Shown here in pieces: positions 9,557 through 18,256 of a DNA stretch of 64,000 bases (the stretch's first letter is position 1; each line of letters starts with the position of its first letter). The DNA comes from Alloalcanivorax venustensis ISO4 (GTDB lineage Bacteria > Pseudomonadota > Gammaproteobacteria > Pseudomonadales > Alcanivoracaceae). The notes below the pieces were generated by a model that ran no database searches, was not told the DNA's origin, and was given only the letters and a program-made list of their open reading frames with translations. Where the stretch lies: contig NZ_ARXR01000002.1 of NCBI RefSeq assembly GCF_015356855.1, forward strand, positions 1-64,000, read 5' to 3'. The translations under genes were made by a program, and so were the position numbers.

Positions 9557-10324
9557 ATGAGACCTAATATTCTTGTCATCGCGGGCCACGACCCGTCCGG
9601 TGGCGCCGGCATCCACGCCGACATCGAGGCGATCCAAAGCACCGGCGGCTTCGCCAGCACGCTGATCACCGCGCTGACGGTACAAAACAGCCGCAAGGTC
9701 AGCAGCTTTCAACTGACCCCGCTGGAGCTTCTTGAACAGCAGGCGAACGCCCTGCTCGCCGATTATGAGTTCCAGGCGGTGAAGATCGGCATGACCGGCT
9801 CGGTGGCCACGGTGGAATGGATCGCCCGCCTGCTGGCCCGCCTGCCCGGCGTGCCCGTGGTCCTGGACCCGGTGCTCGCCGCCGAGTCCGGCGGCAGCCT
9901 GGCGCAGGGCGATCTCAACGAGGCCCTGATGGACCGGGTCGCCCCCCAGGCCACCGTGCTCACGCCCAACCTCCCCGAAGCCGGCCAACTGAGCGGCGAA
10001 ACAGGGGTAGCCGAGGCGGGCGCCGCGCTCACCCGGCGCTGCGGCCGCGCGGTGCTGGTGACCGGGACCCACGACGACACCGACCAGGTCGCCAACCACC
10101 TGTTCCAGGGCGAGCACCACCGCCAATGGGAATGGCCGCGCCTGCCGGAGGTGTACCATGGCTCCGGCTGCTCGCTGGCCTCGGCGATCGCCAGCCTGCT
10201 GGCCCGCGGCCTGCCCCTGGAAGACGCCGTCGGCGACGCCCAGGCGTGGCTGCACCGCACCCTGCAGCACGCCTGGCAGCCCGGCGGCGGCCAGTTCGTA
10301 CCGGACCGGAGCCTGACACCATGA
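9557..10324 (+). CDS. thiD: Hydroxymethylpyrimidine (phosphate) kinase
   Basis: Phosphorylates HMP and HMP-phosphate for thiamine synthesis. The 255-residue ribokinase-fold protein begins with VIAGHDPSGGAGIHADIEA, which is the family's substrate-binding start, and has the anion-hole motif GSGCSLASAIA near the C-terminus (usually GTGCTLSAAI). It follows hemJ by 10 bases and its stop overlaps the thiE start (ATGA), so the pyrimidine kinase and the coupling enzyme are made together. Confidence 0.95.
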   Translation: MRPNILVIAGHDPSGGAGIHADIEAIQSTGGFASTLITALTVQNSRKVSSFQLTPLELLEQQANALLADYEFQAVKIGMTGSVATVEWIARLLARLPGVPVVLDPVLAAESGGSLAQGDLNEALMDRVAPQATVLTPNLPEAGQLSGETGVAEAGAALTRRCGRAVLVTGTHDDTDQVANHLFQGEHHRQWEWPRLPEVYHGSGCSLASAIASLLARGLPLEDAVGDAQAWLHRTLQHAWQPGGGQFVPDRSLTP

Positions 10325-10977
10325 GCCAGCCCCTGCAGGGCCTCTACGCCATCACCGATCCGCAGCTGACGCCCGGCGACCGCGTGCTCAGCGCCGCCGA
10401 AGCGGCCCTGCGCGGCGGCGCCACGCTGCTGCAGTACCGCGACAAACCTGCCGACGCCGACACCCGCCGCCACCGGGCCGCGCGGCTGGCGCTGCTGTGC
10501 AAGGACTACGGCGCGCGCTTTATCGTCAACGACGACGCCGCCCTGGCGGCGGAAGTGGAAGCCGACGGCGTGCACCTGGGCCAGAGCGACGGCGCGGTCG
10601 GCCGCGCGCGCATGCTGCTCGGCGACGACAAGCTGATCGGCGTGTCCTGCCATGGTCGTCTTGATCTGGCGCAAAAAGCCGCCGACGAGGGCGCCGACTA
10701 TCTCGCCCTGGGCCGCTTTTTCGAATCGCGCACCAAGCCGGGCGCGCCGCCCGCGTCCCTGGACACCCTGCGCGAAGCACGCCGCCGCTTCTCCCTGCCG
10801 CTGGTGGCGATCGGCGGAGTGAATCCGCATAATGCCCGGCAACTGATCGAGGCCGGCGCCGACCTGGTGGCCGTTATCCACGCCCTGTTCGGCCACGCCG
10901 ACGACGCCGACGTGGAAGCCGCCGCCCGGCGGCTGCACGCCGCCTTCCCGGCGCCCCCCTTCAAGGAGTCCCAATGA
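10321..10977 (+). CDS. thiE: Thiamine-phosphate synthase
   Basis: Joins HMP-pyrophosphate and thiazole phosphate to thiamine phosphate. The 218-residue TIM barrel shows YRDK (pyrimidine site), [35 protein letters not shown] (pyrophosphate loop) and [10 protein letters not shown]. It overlaps thiD by four bases at the start and hemL by four bases at the end, making a tight hemJ-thiD-thiE-hemL run. Confidence 0.95.
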   Translation: MSQPLQGLYAITDPQLTPGDRVLSAAEAALRGGATLLQYRDKPADADTRRHRAARLALLCKDYGARFIVNDDAALAAEVEADGVHLGQSDGAVGRARMLLGDDKLIGVSCHGRLDLAQKAADEGADYLALGRFFESRTKPGAPPASLDTLREARRRFSLPLVAIGGVNPHNARQLIEAGADLVAVIHALFGHADDADVEAAARRLHAAFPAPPFKESQ

Positions 10978-12260
10978 GTCGCAAGCATTCCGAACAACTG
11001 TTCCGCCGTGCCCAGAAACACATCCCCGGTGGCGTTAATTCCCCGGTCCGCGCCTTTAAGGGCGTGGGCGGCACACCGGTGTTCTTCCGCCACGCGGAAG
11101 GCCCCTATCTGTTCGACGAGGACGACAACCGCTACGTGGATTACGTCGGCTCCTGGGGGCCGATGATCCTCGGCCACAACAACCAGGAAGTGCGCGAAGC
11201 GGTGCTCAAGGCGGTGGCCGACGGCCTCAGCTTCGGCGCCCCCACCGCCGCCGAGGTGGACATGGCCGACCTGGTCTGCGAGATGGTGCCGTCCATGGAC
11301 ATGGTGCGCATGGTCAACTCCGGCACCGAAGCGGTGATGAGCGCGCTGCGCCTGGCGCGCGGCCACACCGGCCGCGACAAGGTGATCAAATTCGAGGGTT
11401 GCTACCACGGCCACGTGGACAGCCTGCTGGTGAAAGCCGGCTCCGGCGCGCTGACCCTGGGCACCCCCAGCTCACCGGGCGTGCCCAAGGCAGTCACCGA
11501 CGACACCCTGACCCTCAACTTCAACGACGCCGGCGGCCTGGCCGAAGTGTTCAAGGCCCAGGGCGACCAGATCGCCGCCGTGATCGTCGAGCCGGTGGCC
11601 GGCAACATGAACTGCGTGCCGCCCACCCAGGGCTTTCTGGAAGCCCTGCGCGAGCAGTGCGACCAGTACGGCGCGGTGCTGATTTTCGACGAAGTGATGA
11701 CCGGCTTCCGGGTCGCCCGGGGCGGCGCCCAGGCCCGCTACGGCGTGACCCCGGACCTCACCACCCTGGGCAAGATCATCGGCGGCGGCATGCCGGTGGG
11801 CGCGCTGGGTGGCAAACGGGAAATCATGGAAAAGCTGTCACCGCTGGGCCCGGTCTATCAGGCCGGCACCCTGTCCGGTAACCCGGTGGCCATGGCGGCC
11901 GGCCTGGCGACGCTGAAACAGCTGCGCCGCGACGGCTTCTACGAAGAGCTGGAAGCGAAAACCGAACGGCTCACCGCGGGCCTGGCCGAAGCCGCCCGGG
12001 GCGCCGGCGTCGGCTTCCACACCACGCAGGCGGGCGGCATGTTCGGCCTGTTCTTCACCGACCAGACCCGCATCAGCCGCTTCGACGAGGTCATGGCCTG
12101 CGACCAGCCGCGCTTCAACGGCTTCTTCCACGCCATGCTGGACCGCGGTGTCTATCTGGCGCCCAGCGCCTTCGAAGCCGGCTTCGTGTCGATCACCCAC
12201 AGCGACGACGACATCGACACCACCATCCAGGCCGCCCGGGACGCCTTCAACACGCTTTAA
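10974..12260 (+). CDS. hemL: Glutamate-1-semialdehyde 2,1-aminomutase
   Basis: PLP enzyme that makes 5-aminolevulinate from glutamate semialdehyde, the C5 route to heme. The 428-residue length is standard. [17 protein letters not shown] holds the substrate/phosphate loop, [10 protein letters not shown] the cofactor Asp, and [15 protein letters not shown] the Schiff-base lysine. It is the last gene of the run; a pair of REP-like elements follows and may protect or terminate the transcript. Confidence 0.97.
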   Translation: MSRKHSEQLFRRAQKHIPGGVNSPVRAFKGVGGTPVFFRHAEGPYLFDEDDNRYVDYVGSWGPMILGHNNQEVREAVLKAVADGLSFGAPTAAEVDMADLVCEMVPSMDMVRMVNSGTEAVMSALRLARGHTGRDKVIKFEGCYHGHVDSLLVKAGSGALTLGTPSSPGVPKAVTDDTLTLNFNDAGGLAEVFKAQGDQIAAVIVEPVAGNMNCVPPTQGFLEALREQCDQYGAVLIFDEVMTGFRVARGGAQARYGVTPDLTTLGKIIGGGMPVGALGGKREIMEKLSPLGPVYQAGTLSGNPVAMAAGLATLKQLRRDGFYEELEAKTERLTAGLAEAARGAGVGFHTTQAGGMFGLFFTDQTRISRFDEVMACDQPRFNGFFHAMLDRGVYLAPSAFEAGFVSITHSDDDIDTTIQAARDAFNTL

Positions 12261-12290
12261 TGGGGCTCAGCGGGCTAGCATGGTGGTAGC

Positions 12291-12350
12291 TTGTGGGAGC
12301 GGGCCCTGCCCGCGAAAGGGAGCGAAGCTCCCGGCAGGATGCCAGAGTCC
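12291..12350 (+). repeat. REP-like element, left copy
   Basis: About 60 bp starting TTGTGGGAGC and ending CCAGAG. Two hairpins follow each other: GCGGGC-CCT-GCCCGC (12299-12313) and GGGAGC-GAA-GCTCCC (12318-12332). The TGTGGGAGCGGGC...CCCGCGAA pattern is like the REP sequences of pseudomonads. It is paired head-to-head with the copy at 12373-12434. Confidence 0.8.
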
Positions 12351-12372
12351 CCTCTAACGGCAGCTCAAACAA

Positions 12373-12434
12373 GGTCTCTGGAATCCTGCCGGCCGGCAAA
12401 GCCGGCCTTTCGCTTGCAAGGCAAGCTCCCACAA
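12373..12434 (-). repeat. REP-like element, right copy (inverted)
   Basis: Inverted partner of the element at 12291-12350, separated by 22 bp. The flanks TTGTGGGAGC, CGAAAGG and GGCAGGAT(N)CCAGAG match the left copy. The two stems differ in sequence but still pair: GCTTGC/GCAAGC and GGCCGGC/GCCGGCC. Together the pair makes a BIME-like structure after hemL. It may also act as a transcript end between the convergent hemL and ybaK genes. Confidence 0.8.
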
Positions 12435-12483
12435 ACCGAGCTTCGTAGCAGCCCTGGCGATGAATCTTCCAAGGAGCTCCGGG

Positions 12484-12948
12484 TCAACGAGCCAGAACAG
12501 CACACTGGCCCGCGGTCAGCGCCAGCAGATCCACCGCCGCCATCTCGATTTCCAATCCACGCCGGCCGGCGCTCATGTACAGGGTATCGAAACTCAGAGC
12601 GCTCTGATCCAGCCACAGCGGCAGGCGTCGTTTTTGCCCCAGCGGACTGATGCCACCCAGCACATAGCCGGTGACCCGTTGCGCCAGATCGGCGTCGGCC
12701 ATCTGCGCCTTCTTGCCGCCGGCCGCCTTGGCCAGCGCTTTCAGATCAAGGCTCAGGTGCACCGGCACCATGGCCACCTGGGGCTGATCGTCGACCACCG
12801 CCAGCAGCGTCTTGAACACGCGGCGCGGGTCCAGATCCAGAAGCTCCGCGGCCTCCAGGCCGTAGCTTTCGGCACCGGGGTCGTGCTGGTAGCGGTGCAG
12901 CCGGAAATCGACGCCGGCGTCCTCCGCCATTTTTACCGCCGGGGTCAT
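12484..12948 (-). CDS. ybaK: Cys-tRNA(Pro) deacylase YbaK
   Basis: Trans-editing hydrolase that removes cysteine mischarged onto tRNA-Pro. The 154-residue protein has the YbaK fold with the key lysine in RRVFKTLLA, plus GGISPLGQKRRLP and the conserved SAGRRGLEIEM near the end. Its ATG overlaps the stop of the lipoprotein gene (ATGA), so it is the third gene of the leftward mrcB-lipoprotein-ybaK set, though the functions look unrelated. Confidence 0.93.
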   Translation of the reverse strand: MTPAVKMAEDAGVDFRLHRYQHDPGAESYGLEAAELLDLDPRRVFKTLLAVVDDQPQVAMVPVHLSLDLKALAKAAGGKKAQMADADLAQRVTGYVLGGISPLGQKRRLPLWLDQSALSFDTLYMSAGRRGLEIEMAAVDLLALTAGQCAVLAR

Positions 12949-13394
12949 GCGCGGTCCGGCTGCCGCAGGGCCTGGGCCCGCGCGCGCGCTTCATCGGCGC
13001 CGCTGCGGTCGCCCTGCTCGGCGCGGGCGGCGGCCACCAGCTCCCACAGCTCGGCGCGGTAGTCGTCGTTATCCGGCGCCAGGCGCAGGGCGCGCTGGGC
13101 AAAGCCTTCGGCGGCATGGCCATCGCCCTCTTCCAGCCGCAGCAGCGCCAGCTCGCGGTACAGCCACGAGGAGTTGGGCGCCATGGTCAGCGCCCGTTCC
13201 AGGTAGCGGCTGGCCGCGCCGGTCTCTCCCTGGGCACGGGCCTGCTCGGCGCGGCTCAGCAGCGCCATCGCCGGAGACCCTTGCAACTCGGTGTCGGCGG
13301 TGACCGGCTCCGCTTTCTCCGCCGGCGGCGTCACCGCGCAGCCGGACAGCAACAGCACCGCCAGCAGCGTTAGTCGAACCAGCCCTTGAACCAT
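12945..13394 (-). CDS. lpoP: TPR-repeat lipoprotein, likely PBP1b activator LpoP
   Basis: Protein of 149 residues with a lipoprotein signal (hydrophobic stretch then lipobox LLSGC, acylated Cys about 19), a short linker and two or three tetratricopeptide repeats (about 45-140, including WLYRELALLRLEEGDGHAAEGFAQRA, quoted here only for its repeat pattern A/L/G spacing). In P. aeruginosa a TPR lipoprotein, LpoP, activates PBP1b. Here the gene overlaps the PBP1b gene by 25 bases, which strongly suggests the same partnership. The exact identity is inferred from architecture and context. Confidence 0.7.
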   Translation of the reverse strand: MVQGLVRLTLLAVLLLSGCAVTPPAEKAEPVTADTELQGSPAMALLSRAEQARAQGETGAASRYLERALTMAPNSSWLYRELALLRLEEGDGHAAEGFAQRALRLAPDNDDYRAELWELVAAARAEQGDRSGADEARARAQALRQPDRA

Positions 13395-15727
13395 TCCACC
13401 ACTCCTTCCTTAACCTGGGTCGCGCTACCGCAACCGTCGCTTTGCTCCGGGATGGAGGCCTCCAGCATCGGGTATTCCCGCGCCCCGGAACAGCCTTTGC
13501 CACTGGTTTTCTCCCCGGAGGGATCCATCCACACCTCTTCCACGCCCGGCGGCGGCACCTGGGACAGGCTGGTCTGCGGCAGGCCGGCCATCAGCCGGCT
13601 CCACACCGGGAGCGCGCCGGACGAGCCGGTCACACGGGCGTTTTCGTTGTTGTCACGGCCCACCCAGACCACCGACAGGTGGTTGCCGGAGAAGCCGGCG
13701 AACCAGGCGTCCCGGTATTCATCACTGGTGCCGGTCTTGCCGGCCACTTTCAGGTCCGCGGGCAGCACCGAGCGGGCGGAACGGGCGGTGCCCTTCTCCA
13801 CCACCTGCTGCATGCCCCACTGAATCAGATAGGCCGGCCCGGAATCGATCACCTCTTCGGTGTCCACCGGATAGCGGGCCAGCGGCTCGCCGTCCTTATC
13901 GAGCACATCGGTGATCGAACGCAACGGCGTGGCGAAGCCGCCGGTGGCGAGCGGCTGGTACAGCATCGCCACCTCGAAGGGCGTCATGCCGATGCTGCCG
14001 AGCAGAATACTGGGGTAGGCCGGAACGGTCTTTTTCACGCCCAGCTGGGACAGAGTCCGGACCACCGCGTCCGGCCCCACGTCCATGCCCAGGCGCACGG
14101 TGGCCTGGTTGCGTGAATAGGCCAACGCGTCGACCAGCGGGATGGGGCCCTTGGATTCGCCGTCGAAGTTCTGCGGGGTCCACTTCTTGCCGGTGGTCAG
14201 CGGCACGGTGATCGGCTCGTCCGCCACCGGGGTGGCCAGGCTGTAGCGCTTGGGCCGCTGCAGCGCGGTGAGCATCACCACCGGCTTGACCAGCGAGCCC
14301 ATCGGCCGGGTGGCGTCCAGGGCGCGGTTGAAACCCTGGGCGCGGGACTCGCGGCTGCCCACCAGCGCCAGCACGTCGCCCTGGGCCGGCGCCACCACCA
14401 CCACCGCGCCGTTGAGCGCGTCGCCGGAGGCGTCCAGGCTGTTGAGGTGCTCACTGAGCGCCTTCTCGGAGGCCAGCTGCGCCAGCACGTCCAGGGTGGA
14501 GTGAATCCGCAGGCCCTCCTCGCCCAGCACGTCGGCCGGATAATCCCGGGCCAGCTGACGGCGCACCAGATCAATGAACGCCGGGAAGGCGTACAGCGGC
14601 GACGCGCCGCGCGGCACCACTTCCAGATCCCGTTCGCGGAAACGCCGGTACTCCTGATCGCTCAGCGCGCCCTCTTCCAGGGCCACTTTGAGCACCGTGT
14701 TGCGACGCGCCAGGGAACGCTCCGGATTACGGCGCGGGTCGTAGTAGCTGGGGCCCTTCAACAGGGCCACCAGGGTGGCGAGCTGGTGGGGCTCCAGCTC
14801 TTCCAGCGGTCGCCCGAAATAGAACTGGGCGCCCAGCCCCATGCCGTGGATGGCGCGCTTGCCGTCCTGGCCCAGGTACACCTCGTTAAGATAGGCCTCG
14901 AGGATCTGCTCTTTGCTGTAGTGCAGCTCCAGCAACACCGCCATCGGCATTTCCACCAGCTTGCGGGCGAGAGTGCGGTCCTGCGTGAGCCAGAAATTCT
15001 TCACCAGCTGCTGGGTCAGGGTGCTGCCGCCCTGCACCAGGCCGCCGGCTTTGACGTTGGCCACCATGGCGCGCGCCAGCCCCCGCGGCGAGACCCCGTG
15101 GTGCTCATAGAAATCACGGTCCTCGGTGGCCAGCAGCATCTGCACCAGCAGCGGCGGCACCCGGTCCAGGGGCACGAACACCCGGTCCTCGGTGTGGCCG
15201 GGGTGGATGCTGCCGATTTGCAGCGGCTCCAGCCGGGCCAGTGAATCGCCGTCGTTGCTGTCCAGCGCGCTGATCTGTCCGCCGCCGAGCGTGACGCGGA
15301 TGCGCTGGGCCGGCTCGCCGCCGTCGCTGTCGCGGAAACCACGGGTATGGATCACCAGGGTGTTGCCGTCGGTGGTGTAGCTGCCCGGGGTGGGCGCGCC
15401 ACCGGCGCGACGGTAGCGCATCAACTCCAGCATCTTGAGCATGTCGTTGCGCGCCAGGACCCGGCCGGGATACAACTCCACCGGACGCGCGTAAACGCGC
15501 GCCGGCAACTGCCAGACGTGGCTGTCGAACCGGTCGCGCACATAGGCGTCCAGATAGGCCAGCCCGGCGGCCGCCAGCACCAGCAGCACCACCGAGACCT
15601 TGGCGATGAACCGCCAGCTGAACCAGCGCCGACCCGCGGACCGGTTGTTTCGTTTGTTTCCCGACTTAGCGGGGCGGCGCGCGGACCCTTTACGGGCGGA
15701 CGCCGGCTTTTTCGCATTCTTCGCCAT
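13370..15727 (-). CDS. mrcB: Penicillin-binding protein 1b (bifunctional transglycosylase/transpeptidase)
   Basis: Main cell-wall synthase, 785 residues. A basic cytoplasmic tail and a transmembrane helix (about 40-60) are followed by a UB2H regulatory domain (about 65-150). The GT51 glycosyltransferase has the catalytic Glu202 in EDRDFYEHHG and the GGSTLTQQLVKN motif. The transpeptidase has S478-x-x-K481, SRN (538-540) and KTGTS (664-668). All catalytic residues are intact. UB2H is where activating lipoproteins bind, matching the TPR lipoprotein encoded immediately downstream. Confidence 0.97.
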   Translation of the reverse strand: MAKNAKKPASARKGSARRPAKSGNKRNNRSAGRRWFSWRFIAKVSVVLLVLAAAGLAYLDAYVRDRFDSHVWQLPARVYARPVELYPGRVLARNDMLKMLELMRYRRAGGAPTPGSYTTDGNTLVIHTRGFRDSDGGEPAQRIRVTLGGGQISALDSNDGDSLARLEPLQIGSIHPGHTEDRVFVPLDRVPPLLVQMLLATEDRDFYEHHGVSPRGLARAMVANVKAGGLVQGGSTLTQQLVKNFWLTQDRTLARKLVEMPMAVLLELHYSKEQILEAYLNEVYLGQDGKRAIHGMGLGAQFYFGRPLEELEPHQLATLVALLKGPSYYDPRRNPERSLARRNTVLKVALEEGALSDQEYRRFRERDLEVVPRGASPLYAFPAFIDLVRRQLARDYPADVLGEEGLRIHSTLDVLAQLASEKALSEHLNSLDASGDALNGAVVVVAPAQGDVLALVGSRESRAQGFNRALDATRPMGSLVKPVVMLTALQRPKRYSLATPVADEPITVPLTTGKKWTPQNFDGESKGPIPLVDALAYSRNQATVRLGMDVGPDAVVRTLSQLGVKKTVPAYPSILLGSIGMTPFEVAMLYQPLATGGFATPLRSITDVLDKDGEPLARYPVDTEEVIDSGPAYLIQWGMQQVVEKGTARSARSVLPADLKVAGKTGTSDEYRDAWFAGFSGNHLSVVWVGRDNNENARVTGSSGALPVWSRLMAGLPQTSLSQVPPPGVEEVWMDPSGEKTSGKGCSGAREYPMLEASIPEQSDGCGSATQVKEGVVEWFKGWFD

Positions 15728-15770
15728 GGTCGCGAGTATAGTGAGACGGTGGCCGGGAGCCTACGCAAGA

Positions 15771-15781
15771 AAACCCGGTTT
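15771..15781. promoter_or_regulatory. AAACCCGGTTT site 1 in mrcB-adenosine kinase gap
   Basis: AAACCCGGTTT, a near-palindrome (arms extend to AAAACC/GGTTTT). An identical 11-mer lies 61 bp away at 15832-15842. It is about 45 bases upstream of the mrcB start. Possible operator half of a pair; the binding protein is unknown. Confidence 0.4.
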
Positions 15782-15831
15782 TACACTGTTATCGGTGTCT
15801 TTATGAGTGGCGTCACAGTCACCGGGCGGGC

Positions 15832-15842
15832 AAACCCGGTTT
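15832..15842. promoter_or_regulatory. AAACCCGGTTT site 2, touching the adenosine kinase -35
   Basis: Second identical AAACCCGGTTT (arms CAAACC/GGTTTG). Its right end overlaps the predicted -35 of the kinase promoter, a typical position for repression. See site 1 at 15771-15781. Confidence 0.4.
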
Positions 15843-15869
15843 GGCATGGGAGGTCGGCGCCACCATAAT
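15841..15869 (+). promoter_or_regulatory. Sigma70 promoter of the adenosine kinase gene
   Basis: TTGGCA (15841-15846) and CATAAT (15864-15869) are separated by 17 bp; each matches five of six consensus bases. Transcription should begin near 15876, leaving a 25-base leader before the ATG at 15901. Confidence 0.6.
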
Positions 15870-15900
15870 GGCCTCTTTTGTTAACCGGCCCGGAGTCCGC

Positions 15901-16905
15901 ATGGAAAAGAAATACCACGTTTACGCCCTCGGCAATGCCCTGGTGGATACCGAAGTGGAAGTAACCGATGAATTCCTGACCCGTCTGGATTTGAGCAAGG
16001 GCCTGATGACGCTCGTCGATGAGGCGCGCCAGCAGGAGCTGGTGGCGGCGCTGGCCGGCGAAGCCGAACCCCACAAGCACACCTGCGGCGGCTCCGCCTG
16101 CAATACGGTGGTGGCGGCACGCCACTTCGGCGGCCGAGGCTACTACGCCTGCAAGGTGGCCGCCGACGACACCGGTGACTTTTTCGTGCGCGACCTGCAG
16201 GCCGCCGGCGTCGACACCAACATGACCGGCACCCGCGAGGACGGTGTGTCCGGCAAATGCCTGGTGATGATCACACCGGACGCGGAACGCACCATGCACA
16301 CCTTTCTGGGCATCTCCCAGTCGGTCGGCGAACAGGAACTGGACGAAGACGCCATCGCCGCCTCCGAGTTCGTCTACCTGGAAGGCTATCTGGTGAGCTC
16401 CGACAGCGCCCGCGCCGCCGCCGTCCGTCTACGCCAGCTGGCGGAAAAGCACGGCGTGCGCACTTCGCTGACGTTCTCCGATCCGGCGATGGTGCAGTTC
16501 TTCCGCGACGGCCTGGCGGAAATGCTGGGCGACGGCGTCGACCTGTTGTTCTGCAATGAGGCGGAAGCCCTCGGCTACACCGACACCGACAGCCCGCAGG
16601 CCGCGCTGGAGGCGCTGAAGCCGCTGTGCCGCGCCCTGGTGATGACGCGCGGCGCGGAAGGCGCGCTGATCTGGGACGGCGAGCGGGTCCACCAGGTCGA
16701 CGCGACGCCGGTTAAAGCCATCGACACCAACGGCGCCGGCGACATGTTCGCCGGCGCGTATCTGTACGCCCTCACCCACGGCCATGACCACGCCACCGCC
16801 GGCCGGCTGGCGGCCGCCGCCAGCTCGCGGCTGGTCACCGAATTCGGCCCGCGCCTCCCCGCCGAGGCGCATCTGGAAGTGCGCAAGCAGGTACTGGGCG
16901 AATAA
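15901..16905 (+). CDS. Adenosine kinase-like PfkB sugar/nucleoside kinase
   Basis: 334-residue ribokinase-fold kinase, most like the bacterial group annotated as adenosine kinase (ATP + adenosine to ADP + AMP). CGGSACNTVVAARHFGG is the substrate lid region, and DTNGAGDMFAGAYLY near the C-terminus carries the anion hole and catalytic Asp. The start MEKKYHVYALGNALVD fits the family; the open frame upstream to 15841 covers the promoter. The true substrate could also be another nucleoside or sugar. A Rieske protein gene follows by 13 bases. Confidence 0.85.
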   Translation: MEKKYHVYALGNALVDTEVEVTDEFLTRLDLSKGLMTLVDEARQQELVAALAGEAEPHKHTCGGSACNTVVAARHFGGRGYYACKVAADDTGDFFVRDLQAAGVDTNMTGTREDGVSGKCLVMITPDAERTMHTFLGISQSVGEQELDEDAIAASEFVYLEGYLVSSDSARAAAVRLRQLAEKHGVRTSLTFSDPAMVQFFRDGLAEMLGDGVDLLFCNEAEALGYTDTDSPQAALEALKPLCRALVMTRGAEGALIWDGERVHQVDATPVKAIDTNGAGDMFAGAYLYALTHGHDHATAGRLAAAASSRLVTEFGPRLPAEAHLEVRKQVLGE

Positions 16906-16918
16906 AAAAGGGGGAGCC

Positions 16919-17251
16919 ATGCAAGCAGTCTGCAAAACCGAGGACATCGGCGAGGAAAGCGCCCGGGAATTCATGGTCGGCGAGCAGTCGGTGATCGTGG
17001 TCAAATTCGACGGCCAGTTCCATGCGTACCTGAACTGGTGTCCGCACCTGGGCATTGAACTGAACTTCATACCCGACCAGTTCATGGACGACGACGGCCG
17101 CTTTCTGGTGTGCGCCAACCACGGCGCCCTGTTTGAACCGGAAAACGGCGCCTGTCTGTCCGGCCCCTGCAGCGGCGACAGCCTCACCGCGGTACCGCTG
17201 GACGTCCGCGACGGGGAAATCTGGGTGGGCAACGCCGAAGCCACCGCTTAA
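16919..17251 (+). CDS. Small Rieske [2Fe-2S] protein
   Basis: 110-residue soluble ferredoxin-like protein. CPHLG and, about 20 residues later, CANHGALF give the Cys-x-His ... Cys-x2-His ligands of a Rieske cluster. No signal peptide or catalytic oxygenase domain is present, so it is an electron carrier or redox sensor rather than a complete oxygenase. GGGGAG precedes the ATG. It lies between the adenosine kinase and srkA genes with short gaps. Its partner is unknown. Confidence 0.88.
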   Translation: MQAVCKTEDIGEESAREFMVGEQSVIVVKFDGQFHAYLNWCPHLGIELNFIPDQFMDDDGRFLVCANHGALFEPENGACLSGPCSGDSLTAVPLDVRDGEIWVGNAEATA

Positions 17252-17264
17252 CCGAGCATTCGTC

Positions 17265-18251
17265 ATGACCGACCAGGAAGGCTCCACCCATCCGTTCGAC
17301 GCCCTCACCCCGGACGTGATTCTCGACGCCGTGGACAGCGCCGGCTTCGTCACCGACGGCCGACTGATGGGGCTCAACAGCTTCGAAAACCGGGTCTATC
17401 AGGTCGGTTTGGAAGACACCACGCCGGTGGTGGTGAAGTTCTACCGGCCGCAGCGCTGGAGCGACGCCCAAATTCTCGAGGAGCACGCCTTCAGCCGCTT
17501 CCTGCGCGAGCAGGAACTGCCGGTGGTGGCGCCCCTGGCCAACGACCGCGGCGAGACCCTGTTCTACCACGCCGGCTTCCGTTTCACGGTGTTCCCGCGC
17601 CAGGGCGGCCATGCCCCGGAACTGGACAACGCCGACCACCTGCTGGTGCTGGGCCGCACCCTGGCCCGCTGGCACGCGGCCGGCAACGACCGCCCCTTCC
17701 AGACCCGCCCGGCCATCGACATCATCGCCGACTGCCGGGCCGCCGTGGACTACGTCAATCAGGGCGTGGTCGACCCCAACTTCTCGGGGCGCTACCGGGA
17801 CCTGGGCGGGGCACTGATCGAGGCCATGGAGCGGCGGCTGGACGGGATCACCTGGCAGGCCATCAACGTGCACGGCGACTGCCACACCGGCAATATTCTG
17901 TGGCGCGACGACCTGCCCCACTTCGTGGATCTGGACGACAGCGTGCGCGGCCCCGCCATGCAGGATCTGTGGATGCTGCTCTCCGGCGACGCGGAGGAGA
18001 ACAGCCAGCAACTGCGCACCCTGTCCGAGGGCTATGAAACCTTCCTGCCGTTTCCCTGGGAGCAGCGCCGCCTGATCGAGCCGCTACGGGCCCGGCGCAT
18101 GCTGCGCCACAGCGCCTGGCTGGCGCAGCGCTGGGACGACCCGGCGTTCCCGCTGGCGTTTCCCTGGTTCGACTCGCCGCGCTACTGGCAAGACCACATC
18201 AATGATCTCGAGCAGGAGCTGGCCACCATGCAGCGCCTGCTCGAACCCTGA
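17265..18251 (+). CDS. srkA: Stress-response Ser/Thr kinase SrkA (YihE)
   Basis: Choline-kinase-fold protein kinase of 328 residues, the same length as E. coli SrkA, which counters stress-induced cell death. The catalytic loop HGDCHTGNILW and the metal-binding VDLDDSVRGPAMQDLWMLLSGD are intact, as are VVKFYRP (ATP lysine) and FRFTVFPRQGG (hinge). The ATG at 17265 is 14 bases after the Rieske stop. It converges with sfsA. Confidence 0.93.
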   Translation: MTDQEGSTHPFDALTPDVILDAVDSAGFVTDGRLMGLNSFENRVYQVGLEDTTPVVVKFYRPQRWSDAQILEEHAFSRFLREQELPVVAPLANDRGETLFYHAGFRFTVFPRQGGHAPELDNADHLLVLGRTLARWHAAGNDRPFQTRPAIDIIADCRAAVDYVNQGVVDPNFSGRYRDLGGALIEAMERRLDGITWQAINVHGDCHTGNILWRDDLPHFVDLDDSVRGPAMQDLWMLLSGDAEENSQQLRTLSEGYETFLPFPWEQRRLIEPLRARRMLRHSAWLAQRWDDPAFPLAFPWFDSPRYWQDHINDLEQELATMQRLLEP

Positions 18252-18256
18252 CACCG

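Noticed and set aside
12291-12650. A 119-codon frame through the REP pair and into ybaK
   Set aside because: It reads across two hairpin elements and the antisense of ybaK; no ribosome site.
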